Of a stretch of 64,000 nt of DNA, positions 44,114 to 53,392 are shown piece by piece (position 1 is the first letter of the stretch; every line of letters begins with the position of its first letter). The DNA comes from Chitinophaga terrae (ex Kim and Jung 2007) (lineage in GTDB: Bacteria; Bacteroidota; Bacteroidia; Chitinophagales; Chitinophagaceae), in contig NZ_FNRL01000007.1 of NCBI RefSeq assembly GCF_900107795.1, positions 159,493 through 223,492 on the forward strand, written 5' to 3'. The notes below the pieces were generated by a model. It ran no database searches. It saw only the letters and a program-made list of their open reading frames with translations, and was not told where the DNA came from. The position numbers were made by a program, and so were the translations under genes.

Positions 44114-44731
44114 ATGCCCAGGGAGAAGAAAGTTTCTATGGATGCCTCCACGGAGGAAAGGATCATTGCTGCCGCCAGGATCGTATTTACCAGAAAAGGT
44201 TACGAGTCGGCCAAGATCAGGGATATAGCTGCGGAAGCGGATATCAATCTCTCGCTGGTTAATTATTATTTCAGAAGCAAGGAAAAACTGTTCCAGCTGG
44301 TGATGAGCGAAGTAGTGGAGCAACTTTTCACAGGCGTTACCAGCATACTGAATGACCGTAACCTGTCGCTCCACGAAAAGATAGAGCAGCTGGTCAGTTA
44401 TTATACTGCCTTGCTCCTGCAGAATCCCAATTTCCCGCTGTTTATGGTCAACGAACTGTTTTCGGGCGGCGATACTATTTTAAAAGGTAACCGTAAAGAC
44501 GCCATCTTTCAATCTCATTTCTTCCAGCAACTGGCTGCTTTACAGGCAAACGGCAAACTCTCAGTCAATCCCCTTCACATACTCGTTAATTTAATCGGCT
44601 TTATGGTAATGCCCTTCCTCGCAAGGCCATTACTGGACAGGAGTAATATCCTGAACCCTGAAGCTTTTAAGGCATTTATAGAAGATCGGAAGCAACTGAT
44701 CCCTTTGTGGATCAAGAGCATGTTGAAATAA
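44114..44731 (+). CDS. TetR/AcrR-family transcriptional regulator
   Basis: A 205-residue regulator from the start MPREKKVSMDAS. The frame opens at 43991, but that stretch reads through the repeat element and the promoter, so the later ATG is chosen. The helix-turn-helix is typical: EERIIAAARIVFTRKGYESAKIRDIAAEADINLSLVNYYFRSKEKLFQLV. The C-terminal helical domain binds an unknown ligand. It is first in the export operon, with the TolC gene starting 57 bases downstream, and should repress the operon until the exported compound or a relative is present. Confidence 0.9.
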   Translation: MPREKKVSMDASTEERIIAAARIVFTRKGYESAKIRDIAAEADINLSLVNYYFRSKEKLFQLVMSEVVEQLFTGVTSILNDRNLSLHEKIEQLVSYYTALLLQNPNFPLFMVNELFSGGDTILKGNRKDAIFQSHFFQQLAALQANGKLSVNPLHILVNLIGFMVMPFLARPLLDRSNILNPEAFKAFIEDRKQLIPLWIKSMLK

Positions 44732-44788
44732 TTCCGGGGCTATACTGATCAGACCTTGATCCTTTAAACTACTTATATCTGCTATCAC

Positions 44789-46063
44789 ATGAAGAAAATG
44801 AAGATAACAGGTTGGTTGGTGGCGATGCTATGCCCGGCGGCGATCGCAGCGCAAACCAATACACTGACCCTGGACGAGTGTTACAGGCTGGCACGGGAGA
44901 ACTACCCGCTGATAAAGCAGCATGACCTGATCAGCAAAAGCGCTTCCTATGCGGTGGAAAATGCAGGGAAACAATACCTGCCGCAGCTCAGCATCAACGG
45001 GCAGGCCACTTACCAATCCACTACCGTTAATTTTTCGGATGTCATCCCTCCCCTTCCGGGCATTACATTTCCAAGCCTGAGCAAAGACCAGTATAAGATA
45101 CAGGCAGAGATCTCCCAGCAACTTTACGACGGGGGCGTCAGCAAATTCCAGAAAGAGAACAGCCGGAGCAACGAGCAGGTACAACAGCAACAACTGGAAG
45201 TGAACCTGTACAGCATTAAAGAACGGGTAACCCAGTTATACTTTGGCATCCTCCTGCTGGAAGCGCAACTGGAACAGAACCAGCTAAGAAAAGCAGACCT
45301 CCAAAGCGCGGCGGATAAGGCACAGGCAGCGCTGAACAACGGGGTAGCCTTCCGAAGCAATGTTGATGAGCTGAAAGCAGAAATAGGAAATGCAGATATG
45401 GCGGCTACGGAGTTGCAGGCTAACAGGCAAGGCTATATTAAAATGCTCAGCCTTTTTGTGAACCAGCCGCTTAACGACAGCATACGGCTTACCTACCCCG
45501 CTCCCCAGGCCAAGAATTTTACCATCAACCGGCCGGAACTTGCCTTATACGATGCGCAGAAAAGATATTATGACACGCAGGAAAAACAACTCAAAACCGG
45601 CTATCTGCCCAGGTTAAACGCATTCCTGCAAGGAGCTTACGGCAGGCCTACCCTCAATATTGTCGACAATAGCTTCGGCGCCTGGTGGATAGGCGGTATC
45701 CGGCTTAGCTGGTCGCTCGGCGCCCTGTACACCCTGAGGAACAACCGGCAGCAATTCGAGATCAGCAGGCAACTGGCAGACATCAGCAAGGAGACATTTC
45801 TCTTCAACACCCATCTGTCGCTCTGGCAGCAGGATAAGGATATAGATAAATTCTCGAAACTCATTTCGCAGGACGATGAAGTAATAGCCCTCCGGTCGTC
45901 TGTTCGCCAGTCGGCCCAGGCGCAGCTCGACAACGGGGTTATCACCGTCCATGAATACATCTCCAAGCTGAATGCCGAGAACCAGGCGAAGCAATCGCGT
46001 ATCCTGCACCGCATACAGCTGCTACTGGCCGAATACAATTTTAAAAACACTTCCGGAAACTGA
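44789..46063 (+). CDS. TolC-family outer-membrane channel protein
   Basis: A 424-residue protein with a signal peptide (ending about residue 21, AIAAQ). The first repeat, LTLDECYRLARENYPLIKQHDLISKSASYAVENAGKQYLPQLSINGQATYQ, and the second half (RPELALYDAQKRYYDTQEKQLKTGYLPRLNAFLQGAYG) give the outer-membrane-factor duplication. It supplies the exit duct for the ABC exporter encoded downstream. The HlyD gene starts 13 bases after its stop. Confidence 0.92.
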   Translation: MKKMKITGWLVAMLCPAAIAAQTNTLTLDECYRLARENYPLIKQHDLISKSASYAVENAGKQYLPQLSINGQATYQSTTVNFSDVIPPLPGITFPSLSKDQYKIQAEISQQLYDGGVSKFQKENSRSNEQVQQQQLEVNLYSIKERVTQLYFGILLLEAQLEQNQLRKADLQSAADKAQAALNNGVAFRSNVDELKAEIGNADMAATELQANRQGYIKMLSLFVNQPLNDSIRLTYPAPQAKNFTINRPELALYDAQKRYYDTQEKQLKTGYLPRLNAFLQGAYGRPTLNIVDNSFGAWWIGGIRLSWSLGALYTLRNNRQQFEISRQLADISKETFLFNTHLSLWQQDKDIDKFSKLISQDDEVIALRSSVRQSAQAQLDNGVITVHEYISKLNAENQAKQSRILHRIQLLLAEYNFKNTSGN

Positions 46064-46076
46064 TCAATCTTCATAT

Positions 46077-47027
46077 ATGAAATACAACCTAACAGCAGGC
46101 ATTTTCTTAACCCTCTTTATAAGCAGCTGCGGAGGAGGCAAATTGGATTACGATGCATCTGGCAATTTCGAAGCGGATGAAGTGATCGTATCTGCCGAAC
46201 AAAATGGCCAGATACTTTCCTTTCCCCTCCAGGAAGGCGCGCAAATAAAAGCTGGAGACATAGTAGGACAACTGGATGTTACCATCCCAACCCTGCAAAA
46301 AGAACAGGTGCAAGCCACTATACAGGCATTAAGCCAGAAGACAGCAGACCCGGTTCCGCAGACGCAGCTGGTACAACGGCAATTGCTGGTGCAGGAAGCG
46401 CAACTTCAGCAACAATACAGGGAAAGGATCAGAACAGAGAACCTTGTGAAAAGCGATGCCGCCACCCAAAAGCAGCTCGACGATATCAATGCGCTGATCG
46501 TTCAGCTGGAACGGCAGCTCAACGTTACCCGCCAACAGCTTAAACTGAACAATTCCAATACCGCTACGCAAAACAGGAGCATATTAAGCGAGAAAGCGCC
46601 GTTGGAAAAGAACCTGGCGCAGCTGGAAGAACAGGTAAGAAAAGGAAAGATCATCAATCCTGTTACCGGAACCGTATTATCGAAATACGCTTACCAGGGA
46701 GAGATGGCAACAATTGGCAAGCCGCTGTATAAGATCGCCAATATTGATACCCTTTACCTGAAAGCTTATGTAACCGGCGCAACCCTGCCGGAAATCCAGC
46801 TGGGACAGCAGGTAACGGTAAGGATAGACCAGGGAAAGACGGACTATAAATCCTACCCCGGCGTGATCACCTGGATCTCCGATAAATCGGAGTTCACACC
46901 CAAAACCATACAGACAAAAAATGAAAGAGCCAACCTGGTATATGCAATTAAAGTAAGGGTAAAAAATGATGGCTACCTGAAAATAGGTATGTATGCAGAA
47001 ATGTTGATCAACAAAAAACAATCATGA
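46077..47027 (+). CDS. HlyD-family periplasmic adaptor lipoprotein
   Basis: A 316-residue lipoprotein (lipobox FISSC, Cys18) from the start MKYNLTAGIFLT. The frame opens at 45972 inside the TolC gene, but the later ATG gives the proper signal. Lipoyl halves enclose a coiled coil: VIVSAEQNGQILSFPLQEGAQIKAGDIVGQLD, then TEN-rich helices, then GKIINPVTGTVLSKYAYQGEMATIGKPLYKIANIDTLYLKAYV. It bridges the ABC transporter and the outer-membrane channel. The next gene overlaps by 4 bases (ATGA). Confidence 0.92.
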   Translation: MKYNLTAGIFLTLFISSCGGGKLDYDASGNFEADEVIVSAEQNGQILSFPLQEGAQIKAGDIVGQLDVTIPTLQKEQVQATIQALSQKTADPVPQTQLVQRQLLVQEAQLQQQYRERIRTENLVKSDAATQKQLDDINALIVQLERQLNVTRQQLKLNNSNTATQNRSILSEKAPLEKNLAQLEEQVRKGKIINPVTGTVLSKYAYQGEMATIGKPLYKIANIDTLYLKAYVTGATLPEIQLGQQVTVRIDQGKTDYKSYPGVITWISDKSEFTPKTIQTKNERANLVYAIKVRVKNDGYLKIGMYAEMLINKKQS

Positions 47028-47950
47028 GCGCAGTACTGCTGGATCATATCACCAAAACCTACGAAGAAGGGAAGGTAATTGCAGCAGATGACGTATCGCT
47101 GCAAGTGGAAGCCGGCGAACTGTTTGGCCTGATAGGACCAGACGGCGCAGGCAAAACATCGCTGTTCCGCATCCTCACCACTCTGCTGCTGCCCGATAAG
47201 GGAACAGCCAAAGTATTGGGATATGACTGCAATAAAGAATACCGGGAGATCAGGGCCAGGATAGGTTATATGCCAGGCAGGTTCTCGCTGTACCAGGACC
47301 TGACGGTGAAAGAAAACCTGGATTTCTTTGCCACGCTCTTTGGAAGCAGCATCCGTGAAAACTATGACCTGATCAAAGACATTTACCGGCAAATAGAACC
47401 TTTTAACAATCGCCGGGCCGGAAAACTTTCCGGCGGCATGAAACAGAAACTGGCGCTCTGCTGCGCGCTGATACACAAGCCGGAAGTGCTGTTCCTCGAC
47501 GAACCTACTACCGGTGTAGATGCGGTATCGCGCAAAGAGTTCTGGGAGATGCTGCAACAGTTGAAAAAGCAGGGCATCACCATCGTAGTGTCTACCCCTT
47601 ATATGGATGAAGCGGTTCTTTGCGAGCGGATAGCGCTTATGCAGGCAGGAAAGATCATGGCAATAGAGCGGCCGGATACCATTATCTCCCGGTTTCCTGA
47701 TACCCTGTACGCTATTAAAGCAAAGAATATTTACGGCTTACTAACGGAGCTGCGTAAACGAAAGGAGATTGCCAGTTGCTACCCGTTCGGGGAGTATATC
47801 CATATTACCTTAAACGCTCCTGCATCGCCGGAAGAACTAGAACAGGCGCTGGTAAGGTCGGGCCAGGAAGACGTGGAGATCAAAAAGATCAGGCCAACGA
47901 TAGAAGACAGTTTTATACAGTTAATGAACCGGGCAAATACGGAAGTATGA
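47024..47950 (+). CDS. ABC exporter ATP-binding protein, first of two
   Basis: A 308-residue ATPase. Walker A is GPDGAGKT (residues 38-45, with Asp in place of the common Asn), the signature is LSGGMKQKLALCCALIHKPEV, and Walker B is FLDEPTTGVD. It powers the paired permeases downstream. It overlaps hlyD and the second ATPase gene by ATGA sequences, so translation is coupled. The layout of adaptor, two ATPases and two permeases recalls the YbhGFSR/RbbA-type systems, where the two ATPases are fused in some species. Confidence 0.92.
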   Translation: MSAVLLDHITKTYEEGKVIAADDVSLQVEAGELFGLIGPDGAGKTSLFRILTTLLLPDKGTAKVLGYDCNKEYREIRARIGYMPGRFSLYQDLTVKENLDFFATLFGSSIRENYDLIKDIYRQIEPFNNRRAGKLSGGMKQKLALCCALIHKPEVLFLDEPTTGVDAVSRKEFWEMLQQLKKQGITIVVSTPYMDEAVLCERIALMQAGKIMAIERPDTIISRFPDTLYAIKAKNIYGLLTELRKRKEIASCYPFGEYIHITLNAPASPEELEQALVRSGQEDVEIKKIRPTIEDSFIQLMNRANTEV

Positions 47951-48690
47951 CAGATAAAGTAATCAGTTGCCGGGAACTCACCAAGAGATTCGGCGATTTT
48001 TATGCGGTAGATAAGATCACTTTTGATGTGAGCAAAGGAGAGATCTTCGGGTTCCTCGGAGCAAACGGCGCGGGGAAAACCACGGCTATGCGTATCCTCT
48101 GCGGCCTTTCGTTCCCGACCTCCGGCCAGGCTACCGTGGCGGGTTACGACGTGTATACCCAACAGGAATCCATCAAAAAGAATATCGGTTATATGAGCCA
48201 GAAATTTTCGTTGTACGAAAACCTGACGGTAGAAGAGAATATCACTTTCTTTGGCGGCGTTTATGGAGTGCCTGCCGCCACTATCAAAGAACGCAGCCGG
48301 CAGCTCATCAGCAACCTGGGATTAACCAATGAAGCAAAGAAACTGGTGGCAGGGTTACCCTTGGGCTGGAAGCAAAAGCTGGCATTCTCCGTTGCGATCT
48401 TCCATGAACCAAAGATCGTTTTCCTGGATGAACCTACCGGCGGCGTTGATCCCGTAACCCGGCGGCAATTCTGGGACATGATCTACGAAGCGGCTGCCAA
48501 CGGCATTACGGTGTTTGTCACCACACACTATATGGATGAAGCGGAATACTGCAACAGGGTTACCATCATGGTAGACGGGAAAGTGGAAGCGCTGGATACT
48601 CCCGGTAATCTAAAACAACAATTCAACGCATCCTCTATGGATGAAGTATTTTACCAGTTGGCCCGCCGGGCTACCAGGTCGGCCGATTAA
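47947..48690 (+). CDS. ABC exporter ATP-binding protein, second of two
   Basis: A 247-residue ATPase from the start MTDKVISC, which overlaps the preceding stop (ATGA). The frame opens at 47776 inside the first ATPase gene, but that extension is antisense-like and is discarded. Walker A is GANGAGKT (residues 38-45) and Walker B is FLDEPTGGVD. The signature is LPLGWKQKL instead of LSGGxKQ; I recall this form from second ATPase domains of this transporter class, so it is probably a family trait and not decay. The permease gene starts 10 bases after the stop. Confidence 0.92.
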   Translation: MTDKVISCRELTKRFGDFYAVDKITFDVSKGEIFGFLGANGAGKTTAMRILCGLSFPTSGQATVAGYDVYTQQESIKKNIGYMSQKFSLYENLTVEENITFFGGVYGVPAATIKERSRQLISNLGLTNEAKKLVAGLPLGWKQKLAFSVAIFHEPKIVFLDEPTGGVDPVTRRQFWDMIYEAAANGITVFVTTHYMDEAEYCNRVTIMVDGKVEALDTPGNLKQQFNASSMDEVFYQLARRATRSAD

Positions 48691-48700
48691 AACCACTGCT

Positions 48701-49807
48701 ATGAAGCAATTCCTTGTTTTCATAAGAAAAGAATTTTTCCATGTATTCCGCGACCGGCGTACACTGCTGATCATGTTCGGGCTTCCGCTGGTACAGATCG
48801 TGCTGTTCGGGTATGCCCTTACCAGCGAGGTAAAGAATATTACCTTAACGGTAATAGACAACTCCAGGGATGAGAACAGCAGGCAGTTGGTGAACAAGAT
48901 CAGGTCGTCGTCCTATTTTGTGGTAGATGAATCCAGCATCGACTATAACGATGTACTGGCCGCATTCAGGAAAGGAAGCGCCAAATGCGCGCTTATCTTC
49001 CCCGCCGGTTTCGGGAATGATCTTTTGCACCAGGGTAAAGCGCAGATCCAGATCCTGACAGACGGATCGGACCCTAATACCGCCAAAACGGTGGTAAACT
49101 ATATCAGCAGTATCACCACTGCTTACCAGCACGAGATCAGCCGGCAAAGGCCTTTAAAATACCTCATTATCCCTGAACCCAGGATGTTGTACAATGAAGA
49201 AGGAAATGGCTCGCTGAACTTTATACCGGGGGTAATGGCGCTGGTACTGATGATCGTATGCACTGCCCTTACTTCTGTGTCGGTGGTGCGGGAAAAAGAA
49301 ACCGGCACCATGGAGATATTGCTGGTTTCTCCTTTTAAACCGCTGTTGGTGCTGATAGCAAAGGCGGTGCCTTACCTGATCCTCTCGTTGCTGAATATTA
49401 TCATGATCCTCCTGCTGGCGGTATTTGTATTGAATGTAACCATTAAGGGCAGCATTATCCTGCTGTTCCTGGAAAGCATGTTGTTTATCATCACCTGCCT
49501 GTCTTTCGGCCTGATGATCTCCAACACTACCAACTCACAGCAAACAGCGCTGCTGCTTTCCATGATGGGCCTCATGATCCCCACCATGATCTTTACAGGG
49601 TTTATGTTCCCATTGGAGAACATGCCAAAGATCTTCCAGCTGATCTCCAACCTGGTGCCCTCCAGGTGGTATTTCCTTATTATCAAGGCGGTGATGCTGA
49701 AAGGACTTGGATTTAAATATATATGGAAAGAAACATTGGTATTGCTGGCGATGACATTGATCCTGCTCACTATTGCGCTGAAGAAATTTAAAACCAGGTT
49801 ATCATGA
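48701..49807 (+). CDS. ABC-2-type exporter permease, first of two
   Basis: A 368-residue permease from the start MKQFLVFIRKEFFHVFRDRRTLLIMFGLPLVQIVLFGYALTSE, the classic YbhS/YbhR N-terminus; the upstream extension to 48641 is rejected. A large external loop follows, and the C-terminal half contains five helices with SVVREKETGTMEILLVSPFKPLLVLIAKAVPY, the conserved ABC-2 motif. It forms the membrane channel with the next gene product. The two genes overlap by ATGA (49804-49807). Confidence 0.92.
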   Translation: MKQFLVFIRKEFFHVFRDRRTLLIMFGLPLVQIVLFGYALTSEVKNITLTVIDNSRDENSRQLVNKIRSSSYFVVDESSIDYNDVLAAFRKGSAKCALIFPAGFGNDLLHQGKAQIQILTDGSDPNTAKTVVNYISSITTAYQHEISRQRPLKYLIIPEPRMLYNEEGNGSLNFIPGVMALVLMIVCTALTSVSVVREKETGTMEILLVSPFKPLLVLIAKAVPYLILSLLNIIMILLLAVFVLNVTIKGSIILLFLESMLFIITCLSFGLMISNTTNSQQTALLLSMMGLMIPTMIFTGFMFPLENMPKIFQLISNLVPSRWYFLIIKAVMLKGLGFKYIWKETLVLLAMTLILLTIALKKFKTRLS

Positions 49808-50913
49808 AAGTGCTGGGTTATTTATTGCAGAAAGAGTTTAAGCAGATATTCAGGGATAAGACCATCCTTGCGATGATGTTTGCGATGCCTACCATACAGT
49901 TGATCATACTGCCGCTGGCGATGAACTTTGATGTAAAGCGTATCAACCTGGCGGTGGTAGACCATGACCATAGTACTTATTCTTCCCGGCTTATCAACAA
50001 GATCAATGCGTCGGGGTACTTCCGGCTGGTAGCCGGCGCCGCTTCGTTCGGCGAGGCAATCCGCTATGTTGAAACTGAAAAAGCGGATGTGGTATTGGAG
50101 ATACCGCAGGGTTTTGAGCGGAATCTTGTGAGAGAGGGCCAACAGCCGCTGGGCATTTCCGTTGATGCCATAAACGGCACGAAAGCGGCTATCGGGGGCA
50201 ATTACCTGCTGACAGTGATCAGTGACTACAACAGGGAAATCCCTGTCAATGCCAATGGTTTTACGAAGATGAATGAAATAGAGATCACCTGGTCGAACTG
50301 GTTTAACCCGTTGGCAGAATACCGTTTCTATATTGTGCCGGCGGTGCTGGTACTGTTGCTTACGCTGATAGGCGGGTTTATGTCGGCCCTGAATATAGTG
50401 AGAGAAAAAGAAGCAGGCACCATAGAACAGATCAACGTAACGCCTATTAAGAAGTGGCAGTTTATTTCCGGGAAGCTGATCCCGTTCTGGGTAGTGGGAA
50501 TGATCGTTTTTACCCTTGGGTTGCTGATCGCCTGGGCGGTTTATGGAATATGGCCGGTTGGCAGTTTACTGACCATCTATGCGTTTGCGGCGATCTACCT
50601 GGTGGCGTTACTGGGATTCGGGCTGCTGATCTCTACCTATACCGAAAACCAGTTGCAGGCGATGTTTGTGGCTTTCTTTTTCATGATGATATTTATGCTG
50701 ATGAGCGGGTTGTTTACAGCGGTGGACAGTATGCCCCGCTGGGCCAGGATTGTTGCGAACCTGACGCCTGTGACGCATTTTATTAAAGTGATCCGGATGG
50801 TGGTGTTGAAAGGAAGTTCGTTTGCTGATGTCGGGTTGGAATTTGCATACCTGGTAGGGTTTGCGGGTGTGCTGAATGGATGGGCTATATTTAATTACAG
50901 AAAAACAAGTTGA
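49804..50913 (+). CDS. ABC-2-type exporter permease, second of two
   Basis: A 369-residue permease closely parallel to the first: N-terminal LLQKEFKQIFRDKTILAMMFAMPTIQLIILPLAMNFDVK, an external loop, and NIVREKEAGTIEQINVTPIKKWQFISGKLIPFWVVGM near the second half. Six membrane helices in all. It ends the seven-gene TetR-led operon. A terminator hairpin lies 137 bases downstream. Confidence 0.92.
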   Translation: MKVLGYLLQKEFKQIFRDKTILAMMFAMPTIQLIILPLAMNFDVKRINLAVVDHDHSTYSSRLINKINASGYFRLVAGAASFGEAIRYVETEKADVVLEIPQGFERNLVREGQQPLGISVDAINGTKAAIGGNYLLTVISDYNREIPVNANGFTKMNEIEITWSNWFNPLAEYRFYIVPAVLVLLLTLIGGFMSALNIVREKEAGTIEQINVTPIKKWQFISGKLIPFWVVGMIVFTLGLLIAWAVYGIWPVGSLLTIYAFAAIYLVALLGFGLLISTYTENQLQAMFVAFFFMMIFMLMSGLFTAVDSMPRWARIVANLTPVTHFIKVIRMVVLKGSSFADVGLEFAYLVGFAGVLNGWAIFNYRKTS

Positions 50914-51295
50914 GTGTGCATATTATTTTGTACCTTTTATTACTCTTTTCCACTTATCGACCCATTTTTTCCCGCAAGAGCGCCCAGTAGATCAAGCGCG
51001 CAAAAAATACTCATCATTTGGAAATGTTTTCAATTAAGATGAAGACCTGAATGCCTTTAGAAGTGCCTGAACTTTTAAAGGCATTTTTGGTGAAACGCCC
51101 CTGCCCAACACATAAGCATTTTTTTCATATCAAATCAATTCTTCTTATTTCCAATTCATTTTCCCGAAATTGACAATTCGTTGACCAAATTCCAAAAATC
51201 TTCCCAAGCGCTGAAACCCTTGCCAGTATTGGATGTCTTTCGGGCGGCGAGGACCCTTCTTAGAAAAAATGTTGAAATAAATGATATTTTATGAA
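50914..51295. other. Intergenic region between the export operon and leuC
   Basis: No convincing gene. The stretch holds a terminator at 51050-51088, T- and C-rich sequence from 51090 to 51210, a second hairpin at 51218-51252 (CCTTGCC with GGCGAGG, one G-T pair), and then AT-rich promoter sequence. The second hairpin lies upstream of the predicted leuC start point, so it is not an attenuator if that promoter is the only one. Confidence 0.5.
51050..51088 (+). terminator. Intrinsic terminator after the export operon
   Basis: AATGCCTTTA (51050-51059) pairs with TAAAGGCATT (51076-51085), extended by three more pairs including one wobble, followed by five T residues. Confidence 0.85.
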
Positions 51296-51322
51296 TAAAT
51301 TTGAACAATCAAGTAGCTACTT
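51272..51322 (+). promoter_or_regulatory. leu operon promoter with palindrome at the start point
   Basis: TTG (51272-51274) and TAAATTTG (51296-51303) are 21 bases apart and match the Bacteroidota -33/-7 pattern. The perfect 12-base palindrome AAGTAGCTACTT at 51311-51322 lies at the expected transcription start, 16 bases before the leuC ATG, and is a candidate operator. Confidence 0.6.
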
Positions 51323-51337
51323 TTAAAATTGTAAAAA

Positions 51338-52744
51338 ATGAGCATTAAACCCGCTACCTTATTTGACAAAGTATGGGATTCACATGTTGTGAGGAAAATT
51401 GAAGATGGACCGGATGTCTTGTTTATAGACCGCCATTTTATTCATGAAGTAACCAGCCCGGTTGCCTTCCTGGGAATGGAAAGCAGGGGCTTGAAGGTAA
51501 TGTTTCCTGAAAAGACCTTTGCGACGGCCGATCATAACACACCGACCATCAACCAGCACTTGCCGGTTGCAGACCCGCTTTCTGCCAACCAGTTGAAAGC
51601 TTTGGAAACAAATACAGGTAAATATGGTATTTCGCATTGGGGCTTAGGTAATCCTAAAAACGGGATTGTGCACGTTGTAGGACCAGAGAACGGGATCACT
51701 TTACCGGGGATGACAATTGTGTGCGGCGACTCTCACACTTCCACACATGGCGCTTTTGGTGCTATTGCATTTGGTATTGGTACTTCAGAAGTGGAAATGG
51801 TACTTTCTTCCCAGTGCATTATGCAGCCTAAACCTAAGAAGATGCGCATCAGCGTAAACGGTAAACTAGGTAAAGGCATCCTGCCTAAAGACGTGGTATT
51901 ATATATTATATCCCAGCTTACTGCTGCCGGAGCTACCGGGTACTTCGTGGAATTTGCGGGTGAAGCGTTTGAAAACATGAGCATGGAAGGCCGTATGACC
52001 GTGTGCAACATGAGTATTGAAATGGGCGCCCGTGGCGGTATGATCGCTCCGGACGAAACAACCTTCAACTACATTAAAGGCCGTGAAAAAGCGCCTAAAG
52101 GCGAAGCATGGGATAAAGCGCTGGCTTACTGGAAAACGCTGAAAACAGACGAAGGCGCCACCTTTGATAAAGAATATGTATTTAATGCATCAGATATAGA
52201 ACCGATGATCACCTACGGAACTAATCCGGGTATGGGTATCGGCATCACCAAAAGCATTCCTACCGCCGAAGCGGCAGGAGGCAGCAAATCCAGCTACGAA
52301 AAATCGCTGCAATACATGGGCTTCCATGAAGCAGAACCAATGCTGGGCAAAAAAGTGGACTACGTATTCATCGGCAGCTGCACTAACGGCCGCATCGAAG
52401 ATTTCCGTGCATTTGCATCCATAGTAAAAGGAAGAAAGAAAGCAGATCATGTTACTGCCTGGATCGTTCCGGGTTCTCACATCGTAGAGCAACAGATCAG
52501 GGAAGAAGGTATCCTGGATATCCTGACAGAAGCCGGCTTCCAGCTGCGTCAGCCTGGTTGTTCTGCCTGCCTGGCTATGAACGACGATAAAGTTCCTGCC
52601 GGCAAATATGCAGTAAGTACCAGCAACAGGAACTTCGAAGGCCGCCAGGGACCTGGTTCCAGGACATTGCTGGCCAGCCCGCTGGTTGCAGCCGCCGCTG
52701 CAGTTACCGGCGTTGTAACAGATCCGAGAGAACTGATCGCTTAA
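51338..52744 (+). CDS. leuC: 3-isopropylmalate dehydratase large subunit
   Basis: A 468-residue aconitase-family protein, the usual LeuC length. It starts [18 protein letters not shown] and contains [25 protein letters not shown] sequence, [30 protein letters not shown], and the 4Fe-4S ligands in GSCTNGR and CSACLAM. It isomerises 2- to 3-isopropylmalate together with LeuD in leucine synthesis. The leuD gene follows by 35 bases. Confidence 0.97.
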   Translation: MSIKPATLFDKVWDSHVVRKIEDGPDVLFIDRHFIHEVTSPVAFLGMESRGLKVMFPEKTFATADHNTPTINQHLPVADPLSANQLKALETNTGKYGISHWGLGNPKNGIVHVVGPENGITLPGMTIVCGDSHTSTHGAFGAIAFGIGTSEVEMVLSSQCIMQPKPKKMRISVNGKLGKGILPKDVVLYIISQLTAAGATGYFVEFAGEAFENMSMEGRMTVCNMSIEMGARGGMIAPDETTFNYIKGREKAPKGEAWDKALAYWKTLKTDEGATFDKEYVFNASDIEPMITYGTNPGMGIGITKSIPTAEAAGGSKSSYEKSLQYMGFHEAEPMLGKKVDYVFIGSCTNGRIEDFRAFASIVKGRKKADHVTAWIVPGSHIVEQQIREEGILDILTEAGFQLRQPGCSACLAMNDDKVPAGKYAVSTSNRNFEGRQGPGSRTLLASPLVAAAAAVTGVVTDPRELIA

Positions 52745-52779
52745 TCTTAATTCTTCCAACACCACAGACAATATTAATA

Positions 52780-53376
52780 ATGGCATACGATCAATTTACT
52801 ATATTAAGAAGTACGGCAGTACCAATGCCTATTGAAAACGTGGACACTGACCAGATCATCCCTGCCCGGTTCCTGAAAGCAACCGAACGTAAAGGATTTG
52901 GCGATAACCTGTTCCGCGACTGGCGCTACGAATCAGACAACACACCGAAGAAAGACTTCGTACTGAACAACCCGATCTACAGTGGAAAGATCCTCGTAGG
53001 CGGCAAGAACTTCGGCAGCGGCAGCAGCCGCGAACACGCCGCATGGGCGATCTACGACTACGGTTTCCGTTGCGTGGTATCCAGCTTCTTCGCTGATATC
53101 TTCAAAAACAACTCCCTGAACGTGGGTATCCTGCCAGTTACAGTAAGTCCCGAGTTCCTGGATAAGATCTTCACCGCTATCGAAGCAGATCCGAAAACAG
53201 AACTGGTAGTTGATCTGCCTGCGCAAACCATTACCATTGCGGCAACCGGCGAATCAGAATCTTTCGACATCAACAGCTACAAAAAACATAACCTGATGAA
53301 CGGTTATGACGATATTGATTACCTCCAGGCTATGAAAGAGGAAATCAAACAATTCGCTGAAAAAAGCATCTACTAA
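52780..53376 (+). CDS. leuD: 3-isopropylmalate dehydratase small subunit
   Basis: A 198-residue swivel-domain protein with [51 protein letters not shown] and the normal length for LeuD. It completes the isomerase with LeuC. The isopropylmalate-synthase-like gene follows by 16 bases. Confidence 0.97.
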   Translation: MAYDQFTILRSTAVPMPIENVDTDQIIPARFLKATERKGFGDNLFRDWRYESDNTPKKDFVLNNPIYSGKILVGGKNFGSGSSREHAAWAIYDYGFRCVVSSFFADIFKNNSLNVGILPVTVSPEFLDKIFTAIEADPKTELVVDLPAQTITIAATGESESFDINSYKKHNLMNGYDDIDYLQAMKEEIKQFAEKSIY

Positions 53377-53392
53377 AACAGCCAAAACTACT

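Noticed and set aside
47947..48690. Second ATPase signature LPLGWKQ seen as a broken motif
   Set aside because: I recall this form from the second ATPase of YbhF/RbbA-like exporters, and both Walker motifs are intact, so it is not decay.
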